Below are positions 1-13,161 of a DNA stretch of 64,000 nucleotides, piece after piece. The stretch comes from Paralvinella palmiformis (lineage: Eukaryota; Annelida; Polychaeta; Terebellida; Alvinellidae). The position numbers and the translations under genes were made by a program. Each line of letters opens with the position of its first letter. Positions within the stretch are counted from its first letter, which is position 1. A model generated the notes under the pieces. The model made no database searches. It saw nothing but the letters and a program-made list of their open reading frames with translations, and had not been told where the DNA came from. The stretch is taken from NCBI GenBank assembly GCA_025642065.1, contig JAODUP010000046.1, forward strand, positions 313,001 to 377,000, given 5' to 3'.

Positions 1-5
1 CTAAC

Positions 6-1260
6 AATTAATTTTCACCAAACTGTTATTTGGATCTCACAAACATGCTGGTCTTTATGTAATAATACTTGATAGTCACATGCTGTTACCTACCAGTACC
101 TCTAGATGTGCTGCGAAACAATGAATTAATAACACTTGCCAATTGAAGTTGCAATCAGGCGTGTTTGTGTGAGCGATAGTTGGATCAAAATCGCCACATC
201 TCTGCCTACTAGTCTTAGTCAATAAATAACAATTAATTTTCACCAAACTGTTATTTGGATCTCACAAACATGCCAGTCTGTATGTAATATAATACTTGAT
301 AGTCATGGGTTGTTAACTACCGGTACCTCCAGATGATTAGCGATAATATAAAAATCACTGTTAACATTGCAAACCTTGCTGCCACTTGTTGTCAAACAAT
401 TAATTAATAACACTTGCCAGTTGAAGGGAGTCTTATCAAGTGTGTTTGGTGTGACAAGTTTGTTTATTTATATTAGTTATAACATCAAAGCGAAATTGGT
501 GCGTGCGCGTGTGTGTGTGTGTGTTTGTCTCTCTCTCTCTCTGTGTGTTGCTGCCGGTGAAGAAATTGATATTCACTACACACTTGCTTACACCATGAGT
601 TTGAATGATGACAATGATTCGGATTTTGAGGGATTTTAAGCCAATACTTGACCTCAACTTATACGGTGAGCATATGCCCGAGGAAAGAATTACAGGGTCA
701 AAATTGACCTCGACTTATCTGCCGGGTCGACTTATACTCGAGTATATACGGCATATAGGATTCAAACCAATAAGAGCCAGAGTCGGATTAAAATCGTCAC
801 ATCACTGCCTACTAATCCATTATTATACAATAATAACAATAAATTTTCACCAAACTGTTATTTGGATCTCACAAATATGCCAGTCTTTATGTAATAATAT
901 ATGATAGTCATGTGCTGTTAACAACTTGTACCTCCAGAAATGCTGTGAAACAATTAATTAATAACACTTCCCAACTGAAGTTACCATAAAGGTGTTTGTG
1001 TGAGCCAGAGTCGGAACAAAATTGTCACATCGCTGCCTATTCACAAAACTGTTATTTGGATTTCTTAAACATATGCCGATCTTTATTTAACAATACTTGA
1101 TAGTCATCCGCTGTTGCCTACCAGTCCTTCCCGATGATTAGCTATACAATAAAAATCGCTGCTCATATTGCAAACCTTGCTCCCCAGTTGCAGTGAAACA
1201 ACTAATTAAGAACACTTGCCAGTTGAAGGTACAATCAGGTGTGTTTGGCGTGACATATTT
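6..1260. repeat. Dispersed/tandem repeat of about 225 bp, four partial copies
   Basis: A block beginning with AATTTTCACCAAACTGTTAT recurs near 9, 233, 841 and (shortened) 1038. Each copy continues with shared text: a TTTGGATCTCACAAACATGC-like stretch, ACTTGATAGTCA, a CTACCAGTACCTC-like stretch, and AACACTTGCCA. The first two copies are head to tail with a period of about 224 bp. A pogo-like transposon end (about 590-760) lies between copies two and three. No coding potential is supported. Confidence 0.75.
590..762 (+). mobile_element. pogo/Tigger-like DNA transposon 3' end (remnant)
   Basis: A short reading frame ends in an acidic tail (SLNDDNDSDFEGF then stop at 638), typical of the C-terminus of pogo/Tigger-family transposases. 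It is followed by a non-coding tail and the terminal text CGACTTATACTCGAGTATAT ending near 757. The same kind of end (GAGTATATACGGTA) closes the better preserved element at 21636-22446. The transposase body is absent. Confidence 0.5.
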
Positions 1261-1332
1261 CTTTATTAATTATAACACAAAAGCAGATAGAAATGGTTTA
1301 GAAAACCACACAGGCTGTCATACCCAGAGGAT

Positions 1333-1572
1333 GTATGTCACTACTAGAGCCGGTATGTCACTACTGGAGCCAGTATGTCACTACTAGAACCGGTATGTCA
1401 CTACTAGAGCCGGTATGTTACTACTAGAGCTGGTATGTCACTACTAGAGCCGGTATGTTACTACTAGAGCTGGTATGTCACTACTGGAGCTGGTATGTCA
1501 CTACTGGAGCTGGTATGTCACTACTAGAGCTGGTATGTCACTACTAGAGCCGGTATGTCACTACTAGAGCCG
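1333..1572. repeat. 20-bp minisatellite, about 12 units
   Basis: The unit GTATGTCACTACTAGAGCCG is repeated head to tail about twelve times. Variants are TCA/TTA at the seventh base, AGAG/GGAG, and GCCG/GCTG. The array is short and well conserved and lies between the ~225-bp repeats and a second pogo-like end. Confidence 0.9.
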
Positions 1573-1689
1573 GTATGCCTGAACAGGCCATTTATCGGTG
1601 AAATGCGCTAATTATAGAATGATTGGATGATAGAGGACGATAAACCACTAACAGCTGCTGGTTATCCAAAGAAACCACCGAGTCCATTG

Positions 1690-1885
1690 TCATCGGGTGG
1701 GTGAATTAATCCCGAAGAAATGGTCCTGTGGTATTTCTTTAAAAACTGGCAAGTTAATACTTCAGAAGTTGACCTCAACTTTTTCGGTGAGCATATGCCC
1801 AAGGAAAGAATTACAGGGTCAAAAATTGACCTCAACTTATCTGCAGGGTCGACAAATATACGTGAGTATATATGGAACATTTGTA
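1690..1885 (+). mobile_element. Second pogo-like 3' end fragment
   Basis: From about 1755 the sequence matches 650-757: a TTGACCTCAACTT-type stretch, GGTGAGCATATGCCC, GGAAAGAATTACAGGGTCAAA, a second GACCTCAACTTATCTG, and an ATACGTGAGTATATATGG end. It is a diverged copy of the same element end about 1.1 kb away. No intact open frame remains. Confidence 0.5.
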
Positions 1886-2109
1886 CATAGGACATGTTAT
1901 AAATGCTGACAGATATATATTTCTGGGGTCAGTTCACTCGAGGAAATACTTTTACATCACTAATATTTCTCATCTGCCAGTAAATGCTCTTAATGCCACA
2001 TAAATTACCCATTTAGGGAATTGTTAGATGCACACCGAAGACTTAAACTCATGCAGTGACCGTCTGTTGAAAAATATCCAATAATTTGGATTAAAACAAT
2101 GGCACTTAC

Positions 2110-2616
2110 CTATCAAAAACTTGCAGAAGGGGGAAGAAAAAATATCCTGCAACTGGTGCAAATTTATTTTCTGATTCAACTGATGCAGCAGCCAGTCTTC
2201 CTTTAGAGAAGCGACGTGTCTTAGCCTCAATCCTCTTGTCCACTATCTCCCTCCATGAATCAGGTTCTGTCTTTTCTCGTGTGACCTCGTGTATCAGCAT
2301 CTCACTCGACTTTGATGTCCCAGAGACAATATTACCCGATGGATTGGTCAGTTTCTGAGCAGCTGCTGAAAGCACCTGAAGATGATGACATAAACAAACT
2401 TAAACTTAAAGGCATAGATTCAGTTGTAAGTCATATATCTCTGGTCGATATTATTTATTGCAATAAATTCATACAAGTATAAAACATATCGATGGATAGA
2501 TGAAGGATTCTAAAAACCTACCTCTAATATGTCAATCCTCTGGCGTATGTTGTAATTCCTGGCATAGAATTCTTTACCAAGGTACTCTGCTACCTGATCC
2601 ATGAACAATATATACA

Positions 2617-2673
<57 letters not shown>

Positions 2674-5600
2674 AATGGAGCTATCATGGCATAAAGCTAT
2701 TTCATCAGTATTCACTTGCAACTAAATCAATTTGATTTGCTTCAACTTACTCATTAAAACATAAGGTGAGGTTATGTTAATAACAAATGGTGTGTGCATG
2801 TGTGTGTGTGTGTGTGCATGCGTGCCTGTGTGTCTGCAGAGAGATTTTTTGGTCAAAGCATTACGCTAAAATAACTAAAATAATTTATTTATTAGAGAAT
2901 GCCATTTCCATGACAACAAAACAGCTAAACACTTTACCATCTGCGGTGCTACACATGCCAGAGCTACCATTGCTTTGTGACGAGAAGAACTGAATCCCTG
3001 CATGGCATAGTTATCTTGTAGATGTAGCAGAACCTTGGTAAACTCAACTGCTATCTGAAATGTTAAAACAAATACTAACTGACTACATCATAATATACAA
3101 CTATCATGTTTATATACATATTCATGCTAAAATTTGCTCCAAAGTCTTAGCAATGCAGGCAGCATTACATGGACATCAAATGTTAAACATATATTGTTTA
3201 GGTATGGCTTTGGACATATTTGGATCAACCAGACCATTGGTAATACGAGATTATTTTTAGAGATCTTAAAGGAATGGTGACGAGATTGTACTGTGCAAAT
3301 CTGGTCCGCTGAAGTTAGTTAAATGTCAAATTATTGACATATTGCCAATTCAAATTTTCACCGGAATTACAGTCTTATAACGTGGTAAATTTGGAGAAAA
3401 AATATAAAATTGCTTTGGCTAATTTTGATGTACAAACCACAAATTATCTATCGAGAGATTTAGAGGTACATTGCCAGGAAGTGAAAGGATATGCATGCTT
3501 TGTGTAAATGCATTTCATCCTTTAATGTTATGCAATAATTAATATGTACCTTAAATAACAATCTGTCTAAATATGTTTACCATGCTCTAGATGGTCATAA
3601 CACGTTCGACAACACAATCATGCGAGTACTTTGTACCATGGGCCTCAGGCCTCTCAAGTACACAATAATGCTTATTTTTATATATTTACTGAAAGTGTTT
3701 CAAAACTAATAATAGTTAATAGCAATATTATAAAAAAAATTAATTACAGTATGAGACCCATATCTAGGTCAATATTGGGACTGTCAATCTACTGCTATAA
3801 TTAAGGGAATAGAAGAAAGCAAATGGTTGCAATTTCTTTTTGAAAGTTGAAGATGCACGATTACAAAATGCGTTGTTTTTATCTTCACAAAATATGGAAT
3901 GATGTCTGCGACTGTGAAATGTGGCCACGGTATATATATAGATGGCTGTTGAGATGTGTTTAATGATGATGATGATGATGGATGTTTTATGGCCACTTTT
4001 GTGCATATGGTAGGCTAAATGGGCCAAGCGACCTCCGATGGTAATGAAGCCAAGTCAAAGATGAAACATCCTTCAGATATGCCCACACCGAGATTCGAAC
4101 ACAGGTGGTAGTGATCTGTGGTCCAACACGCTACTGCTAATCCACGGAGGTGCCCCCTTGAGATGTGTTTAAGAAAATGTTGTACTATATTGGACATCCA
4201 ACTTGTCAATATCAGAATATGTTCAAGAATGGCCTTACACATATAGTGAGATAACATAATAGATCATTCAAACTACTAACTGATTCTACTTTACCTCAAT
4301 AGCATTAGCTGGATGTTTGTAGACGAGAGACTCGGCTGTCTGGATACACGTCTCAACACGTTCTGGCTCATCACTACTAATCAGACCTGTCAGTTATAAC
4401 GAAGAAATGAATTAAACACGAACCGAGCAGTTATTCTCAAGAAACCAAACCTACCAAATAATAACAATAATATACAAAATGTATATAGCGCCCTATGTAA
4501 CCTGTAAGAAGGTTAACCTAAGGCGCTTATCATTTTACGGTTCCAAACAAAAAAACATTGTAGAACCTATTGGGAATTTATATTTGATTATTCATTTAAT
4601 TTAATTTGTTTATTCAAAATTATTTAGCATCTGTTTATTTCTAAACATACGGTCATAACCCATCAATGTAGACTAGTAGTATGATGTAAAAGGAGAATCT
4701 AATATAAAGGTATCTTGTTACTGTTGTGTATAAAATACTCAATAACGTTTTAATATACCACACATAATATGCCATATTTAATAAAGTACACATATTATGT
4801 CGCATTTACTGCATTATGTATAATAAGCAGCAGCTTAAATAATGTGACATAGTGTGATACATCGTCAGATTGAATGTAATCACACATGTGTCAGACCGCG
4901 CCAGGTTAGAATGGCAGTTTATTGTAACCTAAATTATCCAGAATAATATCGTGAAATTAATCTAATACAGTAATCACATATGATTAATCCAACAATTAAT
5001 ATATTAATAATATATTCCAACTATAATTTTTGTCTTGCAGCATTCATGAATAGCTTTATAATGGGTTTTAATCAATAGCCTCATGCAAATAACTTAACAG
5101 CCCGAAGTTAATATGGATAATTCGCTACAATTATTTGATCATCAATGATAAACTATGCTTCCTGTCACATTCGGTCAAGATATGGTGATAATTTACTGAA
5201 GTCTGATAACAACTTTGATTGTAACCGACCAGGGAATGTTTCTCATCGGCTATCAACAACTCGTTGGTTCTTGACGTAGAACTCATTTGCTAACACGGAC
5301 TATATGAGATTTTGTCAGTGTATCTACAATTCATGAATAAGTTCATGACCTTGGATTATGGAATGTCTATTACATGATAAACACATGCATGATGTGAGCT
5401 GGAAGATGGGTTTATTGGAGAACAGAAGCATTCTTAAAGGAGTGAAATATTCATTCATAGGGTTTTTTCCGTCAGCTGGTGAAATATCATATTACGGAAG
5501 GACGTCCATATTAATGAGGTTTTTCTGTACACCAAGTATAATGAGACTGATCATCAAAACATCCAAATCATTGTTAGTAATATTCAGCAATGAATAAGCC

Positions 5601-7825
5601 AGGTACAAGATTTGTAACAAAAACCAATTAGAAAAAAAGAGCAGTTTAAAATTAGGTCACCTTCCATACAGTCTCTTAAATAAACTGGAGTCTTGAACTT
5701 AGTCATCTTCACATCTTCCGACATGTCATAAGGTTCAAGGTCATCATCACTGAAGAAATAAAAAATAATTAGTGTTCAAATTTCTTCATCTACTAATATT
5801 AATAACAAGTCAATATATAGTACAATCACTACAAACATTTATACAACTCTTGTATAGTTGTTGTTGTTATTTATACTTATGTATTGTTATCTATACTTAT
5901 GTATTGTTATCTATACTTATGTATTGTTATCTATACTTAGATGTACTACATGTTTTAATACTTTGTACTGTTATGTACTTGTATTGTTATCTACACTTGG
6001 GCCTGTCTTAAAAATATTCTTTGCAATGGATCAAATCCAATACTTAGCACTTGTGGCAGATTACCTTCACATCAGCAGAAGTAGTATATATATATATATA
6101 TATATATATATAACACACACACACACACACACACACTTATTTAGTATGAAGACTTGCAGGCGATATTGTTAATTGTCAGCTGGGTGCAAAAAAGGGTCAT
6201 CAATAATTTGTGATTTGTTTTCATCTCTAATTGTGTAAAGTGATTATTTTATTGGCTCACCAGACGACATCCGGTGATATGGGGGTGTCTGAAATGTTTT
6301 CACTTTCTGTGGATGGCACAATTAAGTTTTGACGCATTGACACCACTCATACATTCTGTGAAGCCATAGAGGAATGTCTGGCTCAGAATCACATGGTAGG
6401 TCTATTTGAGATAGACCCACAACATATGAATGTTTACATCAGTAAATCAATTAATAGCGCTCACATGTTTGTCAAGCTGACATCGAATGAGCCAACCTTT
6501 CCTGTTAATCGCGGAGAACTATTGAAACCACATTCAGTCCAAACATCAAGTCAATTTCTTGTTCACTGACAACAACTAGTTTTACATCAATCAATCAGTG
6601 TGAGTTCCTAGGTAACCAGGTCGCACCTGGGTTTTCGTGCATTTGCTGAGAGTGCACCAACTTCTGCTTCACCCAATTGCTGCCACATCTTTTAAAAACA
6701 TGCCGATAATCCCTGGTGACAATTTCAAACAAAAGATAACAACAAACATTTTATTAAGGCTGGCTTTGTGTATTGTTATCTATGTTTGTGTATTGTTATC
6801 TACACATATGTATTGTTATCTACACTTATGTATTGAAAATTTCCATCCTTCTTACTAACATGTCTTTATTTCCGTATCCGTTTTAGTCAGAAGTGTCCCT
6901 AACTAAAATATACTATCAGTTTAAGGTACCCTGTTAAAGATAAATCATAGGTAATTGCAAGAGTACAACAGGATGAATCACAAGCCAGAGTCTCCAGCAA
7001 TATTGTCTCAAATTCCTCACTCAAATAACCAGTTCTGAGAATTAAACACAGGAATAAACATCCATTTAATCAGCAACATACTCGCTACCTTTGAAGGGAT
7101 TTCTAGAATATTAATAAATGTGAAGTGAGATTTAGTTAGGCAAAATGGCAGGATCAGCATTAGTGGTACTGATACAATACATCATCCTAACTGGATTAGC
7201 ATGATTGCATTGTGTTATCTACATGAAAATACAAAAGTATTGACTGACATTTCTAATGCGTGGGATGTTGTTATTATTCTCACGTTTTCAAATGAAGAAA
7301 ATATGTGAGTAAATGGTTTGAAAAAAAACCCAGACCATTGTTAACGATGGTCCACTTATAATGTAGTTCAGGCACACCAAATTATAATGGAACCAGACTG
7401 TGTGTAACAAATAAATATACCTGTCAAGTTCTTCAATTTCCTTGGTTTCCGTATTAATCCCAGCAACCTGTTCAGGGGCACTATTTCCTTGGTCAGTGCC
7501 CAATTTTTCTGGCAACTCCCTTATTAAAAACAACATTTACAATGATTGAAAGAAACGATGCTAGAAATGCTTCTCAAATGGCATCACTTGATAAATGGAC
7601 AACTGATGGTTGAATAAAAACTGTGACTTACTGTGGCTGATTGAATAAACTCACATATTGTTTGGTAATGTTGTGGCTTACCTTTCTGTATAGCTAGTAC
7701 CAGGATTAACTGGCTTGATAAGCAGCTGTTTTAATTGCTTAAGATCCTCATCAGTATCATACTGCAATGTTATCAATAGATTGTTGATAAAAATTGCACA
7801 TACACATACAGACAGATAGACAGAC

Positions 7826-7856
<31 letters not shown>

Positions 7857-10800
7857 TAGATGCAAAGCATTTAAAACAATGAAACTTAGATTATGCTTAT
7901 TTTAGCATATTTTAGACTTTCAGCCTGAGTGCCGTCAAGTATTGAAGACCAGTTAAAACAAATATCTGGAAGGGCAAATAATTGATGAGGATGGGTGATA
8001 CATGGGTGTCTTCTTCATTATCATGCCAATTTAGCTTAATACAAACAAACATCAGTTCAATATGACATGAACTCCCATCTAGTCACCCAGTTTTTAAAAC
8101 CTTTCCAGAGAAAAACCTTTGTGGCCACTTTTGTGGAAGCTAACTGGGCTGAGCAACCTCCAAAGGTGAAGAAACCCAGGATATCAGCCTGTAGATAGGT
8201 GAGACATATTAGAAAGTTTGCTTTATAAACCTGTATAATGCATGCCCATGATTCTTAAAGTAAACTGCAGACCATATGCATCTCCCTCATTTTATGTTGC
8301 CAGCCATGTAAAATAACAGCCATTTTGGGCAATATTATTATTATTATTAATATATAGTTGTGCTTACATTAAACTTCAGTTCTTCTCCATCAGGGTCTAG
8401 TGTACTAGTCAAACACTCAGCTACCACCATACCTAAATGTCTTATCTTGGGAAGCGCTGACTCTAGATGACACTGTAGTGCTGTCATCAGTTTTGGCAAC
8501 AGTTCTGCACACATAGAAATCTCATTCAATCAAACATACTCGATAGTAGGTTATGCTGGTGATGATGATGATTGAAGTTTTATGGCCACTTTTGTGCACA
8601 TGATTGACTAAATGGGCCAAGCAACCTCCAAAGGTAAGTCAAAGATGAAACACCCTTCCGATATTCCCACCCGAGATTCAAACTCAGGTGGTAGTGATCT
8701 GTGATCCAATGCGTTACCAGTTAGACCATAGAGGCACCGGTAGGTTATGCTTTTTGTTGAACGATGAAAAGCAATATTCATTAATCTGTATATTTTAAGT
8801 TAAAAATATGTAGACAAAATTACCATTTTTCAACCTGGCTTTATCAGTATCTTCTATGAATGCCAGACAAACAATGATTGCTCTACTAAGATAGAAGTGC
8901 TTTTCATAGGAAGTGTGTTTCAGGACACTTGAATCACCCCATACTTCAATAAGGGTGTGTAATGTCTGTAAAGAAGAAAAACATAAATCTGATATAAACA
9001 CAGTTTAAACTATAAGCAGCATCCCACAATATGACATTTCAATTATACAGAATGTGGATCACTTAAGTGTAATGGTTAAATTAAATATAATATAATACTA
9101 CAAAAAATAAACTATCATCTTATTTAACATATCTAATTGACATATATGGGATATATTTAATCGGCATGCCATCAGGATATTCAAAATAACATGCTGATTA
9201 ATGCAAACCACAGAATAGCAATCTGGTGTAAGAACTTAAAATCAAAGTAGTAAAATATTTCCACTCTAAGTGTAAACATACTGGCAAGAGATGACGCTCC
9301 TGGTGTGTGTGTGTGTGTTAATTTGTAAGATTCCATTTCTTATAGAAAAAACAATAAATACAGTCATGTAATACAGTCATCTTCTGTGATGTGTAACTAA
9401 TATTTCTATCAGCTTAAAACAGTATGATTCCTGTTTAGAGTATATTTTTGTTAACTATATTATTTATCTATTGAGTATTGAGACAGGTATTAAAGTGTCC
9501 TAGAATACCAACTGGATAAAAGTGAAAAATTTAAATAAATGTGAAATTCTACTGTCTGTAAACAAAGTAAGATCCTAACACAATATTTGATGTCTCGTGC
9601 ATTCAAGGATGGATGGATGAATGTTGCTTAATGACACATTGGCACAATTTAGGCCATTCAGTGTCCTAGAATGTTTCACATATTCAAGGAAAAAAACGTT
9701 AATAAATGGCACATCCCAGTTATTTAATATTCTACCTCTTTAATCCACAAGTTTCATAGATTACAACCTCAAAACAAAAACTATTTACCATGAAATGATT
9801 TAAGTGTATGCGAAAATACCAGATTGCACTTCAGATGTCATAATAGGTGTAAATATTTTCTGTTGAATTTAATTACCGAAATGTAGCCATATATTGGCAT
9901 CATATCATCAACAATTAATATTTCTATGCCTAGTACCTTTCAATCACACTGATCTAGGGATAACTAAGAAGCTAAACCATTTTAAACACTAGTTGTTGTT
10001 TTTTTAATTCAGAATCAAATCCACAAATATTTTTGTCATATAATGGTCAATGTATATCATTATTTTTTCCATTCAATAAACATAACATATATTAATTGCT
10101 GTAATTTCTAGAATGGTTATTCAAATTTGTTTACTATCAGCATTTCTTTCATATGTTTTTATCATGTCCATGCATGGAGCTTTAAAAAAATTTACAATTA
10201 TAAATACCGCAATCAAAATGCATGGTATCAAATAAATTCTAATATAATCAGATAACAAAATTTATTTACATATATGTTAACCTGAAAGTACAATTTTGCT
10301 TAAATAAATACTAAAATAACCAAAACCCTTTAGTAATTAAGGAAGTACAACATTTTCTTATTATGGAAAGGCATCTGAAGGTCGCCCAGTTCATTTAGCC
10401 CACTACGTGCACAAAAGTGACTGTAAAATGTCAACTTCTGGAAAATCAAAGAAGTTAGATTAGTTGTTATCTATGAATCTGGCATTTGTTTAATAAGACA
10501 ATCAAATCTTACTCAAACAAATTGGTGCGACTCTGCCCTTTTGAGTAGATCATCCAACAGTCTTTAACCGTTTCACAAACATGGAACAAGTGGATATCCA
10601 CTATAGCTAATATTTTAATTCCAAATCTCACTTACTTTAAATGTCTACTAAAAAGAAAATTACTATTAGTTTATGCAGTGATGGTTAAATCCATTCTGCA
10701 GGGATTATTTTCTTCAAAAGAATGTATATTTAAATAAAGCATTTAGTCAGACATAACCTGGTCATTTACATTTGTGATGTATCCTCCCATGGCATTTGGC

Positions 10801-11276
10801 TAAAACTAAAAATTATCCATGTAATATGATCCCAATAACATTGGTACCTGGATCAGGAGGTGTTTGGTTCTTGGAGAATTACTCAAATATCCCAAAATGT
10901 TCTGTGGAATCTTGCTCTGAAATTATATTAACAATAATATTAATAACAATAAATGTGCCGAGGTAACTATTCGAAACACCTTTTCACCATGATTAAGACA
11001 AGTGACACATATCAGCTAAATATTGATAGATATCGTATTAATCAGATACAATACTGAAGTCTAACAACATTTCATTACCTGTTGATAATGTCTAACTAAT
11101 AACAGTTTGTTCATCAAAAGAAATCTGAGCTTCTGATTGTTGAGGACAGAATCACCAAGGAATTTTCCAACTATACCATACCTAATAGAAATGCAGATCA
11201 GATACAAACTAAGCTATATAATGTTTTAAAGGTAACAATATGTTCAAAGTAAATTATGTATATCAATCTCTCTCTC

Positions 11277-11312
<36 letters not shown>

Positions 11313-12721
11313 ACACACATATATATATATATAAACTGTCACCCGGAACTATCACTGACCATGAAGCTTGTTCTATGAGAGGAACGATGACACTTTCAAG
11401 ACATCTGTCTGGTATTTGGCTGATCCAACGCTCACATACACGACACCAGATGGCATCACTGTACAAATGATTTTCGATGGGTGGCAACAGTGTTCCCCAT
11501 AAGATTTCTGTAGTTATTAAGTAGAGATAATCTTTGTGTAAATGGGGCAAATTCTCAAACATAGCCACTTTATTAGGAGACATAGCCATATTCTTATGGT
11601 TCAAATAACCAAGCCAATGTAAGCACTCAAACGTTACCAACTGTTTTTACCTTTGTAGCCAGTGGTGGCTAATTTTCCAACGAGCTGAGAAAGAAATTCA
11701 ACTGAACAACTCTGGTCCAGTTGAATGCGATCATGAACCTTCTGCAGGCATTTATATATAGCTTGGCAAAGATACGGAACGTATTGGATTGGATAGAAGA
11801 AAAGGCTGAAAATTAAAAAAAAACTAATATCAGGCAAACACAGAAAACAAGTGAAAATAACAATATTACTCTATTTTGTGTGTTAAAAAACCTGTAAATG
11901 AAAAATCACTGCTGGTAGTTATCACATAAGTTTTATATATTAACAGGTATCAAGAATAAATCAAATTAACCTTGTCTCTTTTTCTTGTTTGGCTGTTACT
12001 CTGTCAGGTATTGTTGCTAGAAACTTGATTATATCAGGCCACAGCTGTCTGAGAGGGTCATCTCTTAAAAGCTGACATTGATTCCAAAGAATATCTTCAA
12101 TGTGTAACAACAACAACTGTTCTAACAAGTCAATACATTTGTTGAGTCTGTAGCTGACACTGAAAAAAAGGTTTCACTATTCACTATTTATTTATTCAGC
12201 AATATAATCAACACAGATTAAGCTTAGAGGTGCACATCTGTTGACACGGAAAGTTAGTTTTGTCTCACACACACCCACACACAGTCATACAAGACAAAGT
12301 TTAACTTTCAAGTAAATCAATCATAAATAATGTTCTGTCCTTACCCTGGATCACTAATGGACTGACCCAACACAATCAACACCAGATCTGGAGGTCCTTT
12401 TATAAAAATCTGGTTTAGCAGCTTAACACCATTCTCCCTTTTTGGCAGAAGCGACATCCATTCTACAGTAAATCTATCCACAAGAAATTCTAAAACGTTC
12501 ACATAATGGTTCTTATGGAACTCGACTACAGCAAAAAGAAAATTATCTTGATCTATATCAAAGTGTGCTAACTGCTGACAGTACTGCTTATGATACTTTC
12601 CCGAAGCTAAATGCAGTAGACAGGTAAGGGTAGAAGTGACCTCAGCATCATTTCTTGGTTGTGAAAGCACGTTCAGAGATTGGCGGACAAACCTTCTAAG
12701 ATTCAAACAGTTATCATCCAT
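2110..12721 (-). CDS. TELO2: Telomere length regulation protein TEL2 homologue (3' end outside window)
   Basis: TELO2 is the scaffold of the TTT complex (TELO2-TTI1-TTI2), an Hsp90/R2TP-linked co-chaperone that stabilises PIKKs such as mTOR, ATM and ATR. Fifteen coding exons, in transcription order: 12345-12721, 11971-12159, 11651-11805, 11360-11507, 11079-11181, 10848-10916, 8824-8965, 8368-8504, 7682-7761, 7421-7519, 5661-5749, 4295-4386, 2938-3054, 2522-2593, 2110-2375. All have GT-AG borders and joining phases, giving 711 codons. Stretches such as HLGMVVAECLTSTLDPDGE, EPYDMSEDV and FAPVAGYFFFPLLQVFD match the human protein in order. The last exon has a GTAAGT donor and no continuation before position 1, so roughly 130 C-terminal residues lie off the left edge. 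The acidic EELDSDDDLEPYDMS segment resembles the CK2-phosphorylated PIH1D1-binding site; its Ser codon is split by an intron. A TTTCAG acceptor five bases before the ATG implies a 5'UTR exon upstream. Confidence 0.95.
2622..2672. repeat. (TG)n(TA)n(GA)n compound microsatellite
   Basis: A TGTGTG run passes into TATATA and then GAGAGA, inside the TELO2 intron between exons 2522-2593 and 2938-3054. Confidence 0.9.
3964..4158 (-). mobile_element. tRNA-derived SINE, family A
   Basis: Read on the minus strand, the copy starts with a tRNA-like head: GGGCACCTCCGTGG, a degraded A box, then the B box GTTCGAATC with GGTGTGGGCATATCTGAAGG. It continues through a conserved body (AGGTCGCTTGGCCCATTTAGC, then CACAAAAGTGGCCATAAAAC) and ends in an ATC repeat tail. 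At least ten copies of this family lie in the window. Confidence 0.85.
4445..4545 (-). mobile_element. Non-LTR retrotransposon 3' end fragment
   Basis: On the minus strand the sequence carries AAGCGCCTTAGG, a short spacer, GGGCGCTATATA, and an AT-rich tail ending in TTATTGTTATT. A GC stem followed by TATATA and a trinucleotide tail is usual for CR1-like 3' termini. No coding part remains, so the class is an inference. Confidence 0.4.
5867..5945. repeat. 20-bp minisatellite TATGTATTGTTATCTATACT, about four units
   Basis: Four head-to-tail 20-bp units lie in a TELO2 intron. A diverged array of the same unit is at 6765-6835. Confidence 0.85.
6084..6137. repeat. (TA)n(CA)n microsatellite
   Basis: A TA run of about 26 bp is followed by a CA run of about 24 bp, in the same TELO2 intron. 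Confidence 0.9.
6765..6835. repeat. Second array of the 20-bp unit seen at 5867-5945
   Basis: Units read TTGTGTATTGTTATCTAT and TATGTATTGTTATCTACA. They are three to four diverged copies of the upstream minisatellite, 820 bp away in the same intron. Confidence 0.75.
7805..7851. repeat. (GACA)n/(GA)n microsatellite
   Basis: ACAGACAGATAGACAGACAG passes into a GA run of about 28 bp. It is intronic in TELO2. Confidence 0.9.
8118..8192 (-). mobile_element. SINE family A, body fragment
   Basis: It contains GTGGCCACTTTTGTGG, then GCTAACTGGGCTGAGCAACC and TCCAAAGGTGAAG, matching the central body of the SINE at 8558-8741. The tRNA head is missing. Confidence 0.65.
8558..8741 (-). mobile_element. tRNA-derived SINE, family A
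   Basis: This is a nearly full copy on the minus strand. The head is GGTGCCTCTATGGTCTAACTG, the B box region reads GTTTGAATCTCGGGTGGG, and the body and ATC tail match the copy at 3964-4158. It lies between TELO2 exons 8368-8504 and 8824-8965. Confidence 0.85.
9006..10375. other. TELO2 intron with no recognisable feature
   Basis: Apart from a GT run at 9303-9319, I see only AT-rich sequence with no conserved exon or clear repeat. Confidence 0.6.
10376..10432 (+). mobile_element. SINE family A, 3' fragment
   Basis: It reads CTGAAGGTCGCCCAGTTCAT, then TTAGCCCACTACGTGCACAA and AAGTGACTGTAAAA. This is the 3' half of the family, on the plus strand. The tRNA head is absent. Confidence 0.7.
11277..11332. 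repeat. (TA)n microsatellite
   Basis: Two TA runs are separated by CCACACACA, immediately 3' of TELO2 exon 11360-11507 in the gene's direction. Confidence 0.9.
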
Positions 12722-13161
12722 CTTATCTGAAATGGAGATACACTGTCCGGTAATAAATCCGTAAATAATAATATAATAATAAGGTATATTTAGTAAAGTG
12801 CTATCTGTATTGTCTATGAAATGTCACCAACGTGAATGATATGCATATAGCTGTTTCAAAGTGCCACCAGGTGAATAGACCAGAAAATGTCCCGAACTGT
12901 GGATTTTATCACTATATATAATATATTGAGACTTGTCAACTTCACAACGTCTGGCAGAAAACAGGCTAGTAATATATGGTTATACTTTGATCAGATTAAG
13001 TTGTGGAGAAAGCAATTTGTCAGACAATGTGCAAGAAATGTCACAAGAATAAAACTAAATTAATTTAAATAAGAAAATCTGATTTAAATAAAAAAGTTTT
13101 TTTTTAAATCATGATTTTTTTCCAACCCCGATAATCAAAGATATCAAGTAGATGAATGAAC

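Noticed and set aside
1662..1895. Minus-strand ORF of 77 codons just past the last TELO2 exon
   Set aside because: It does not resemble the TELO2 C-terminus and overlaps a pogo-like end fragment.
3961..4257. Minus-strand ORFs over the SINE at 3964-4158
   Set aside because: They run through the SINE and AT-rich intron with no conservation.
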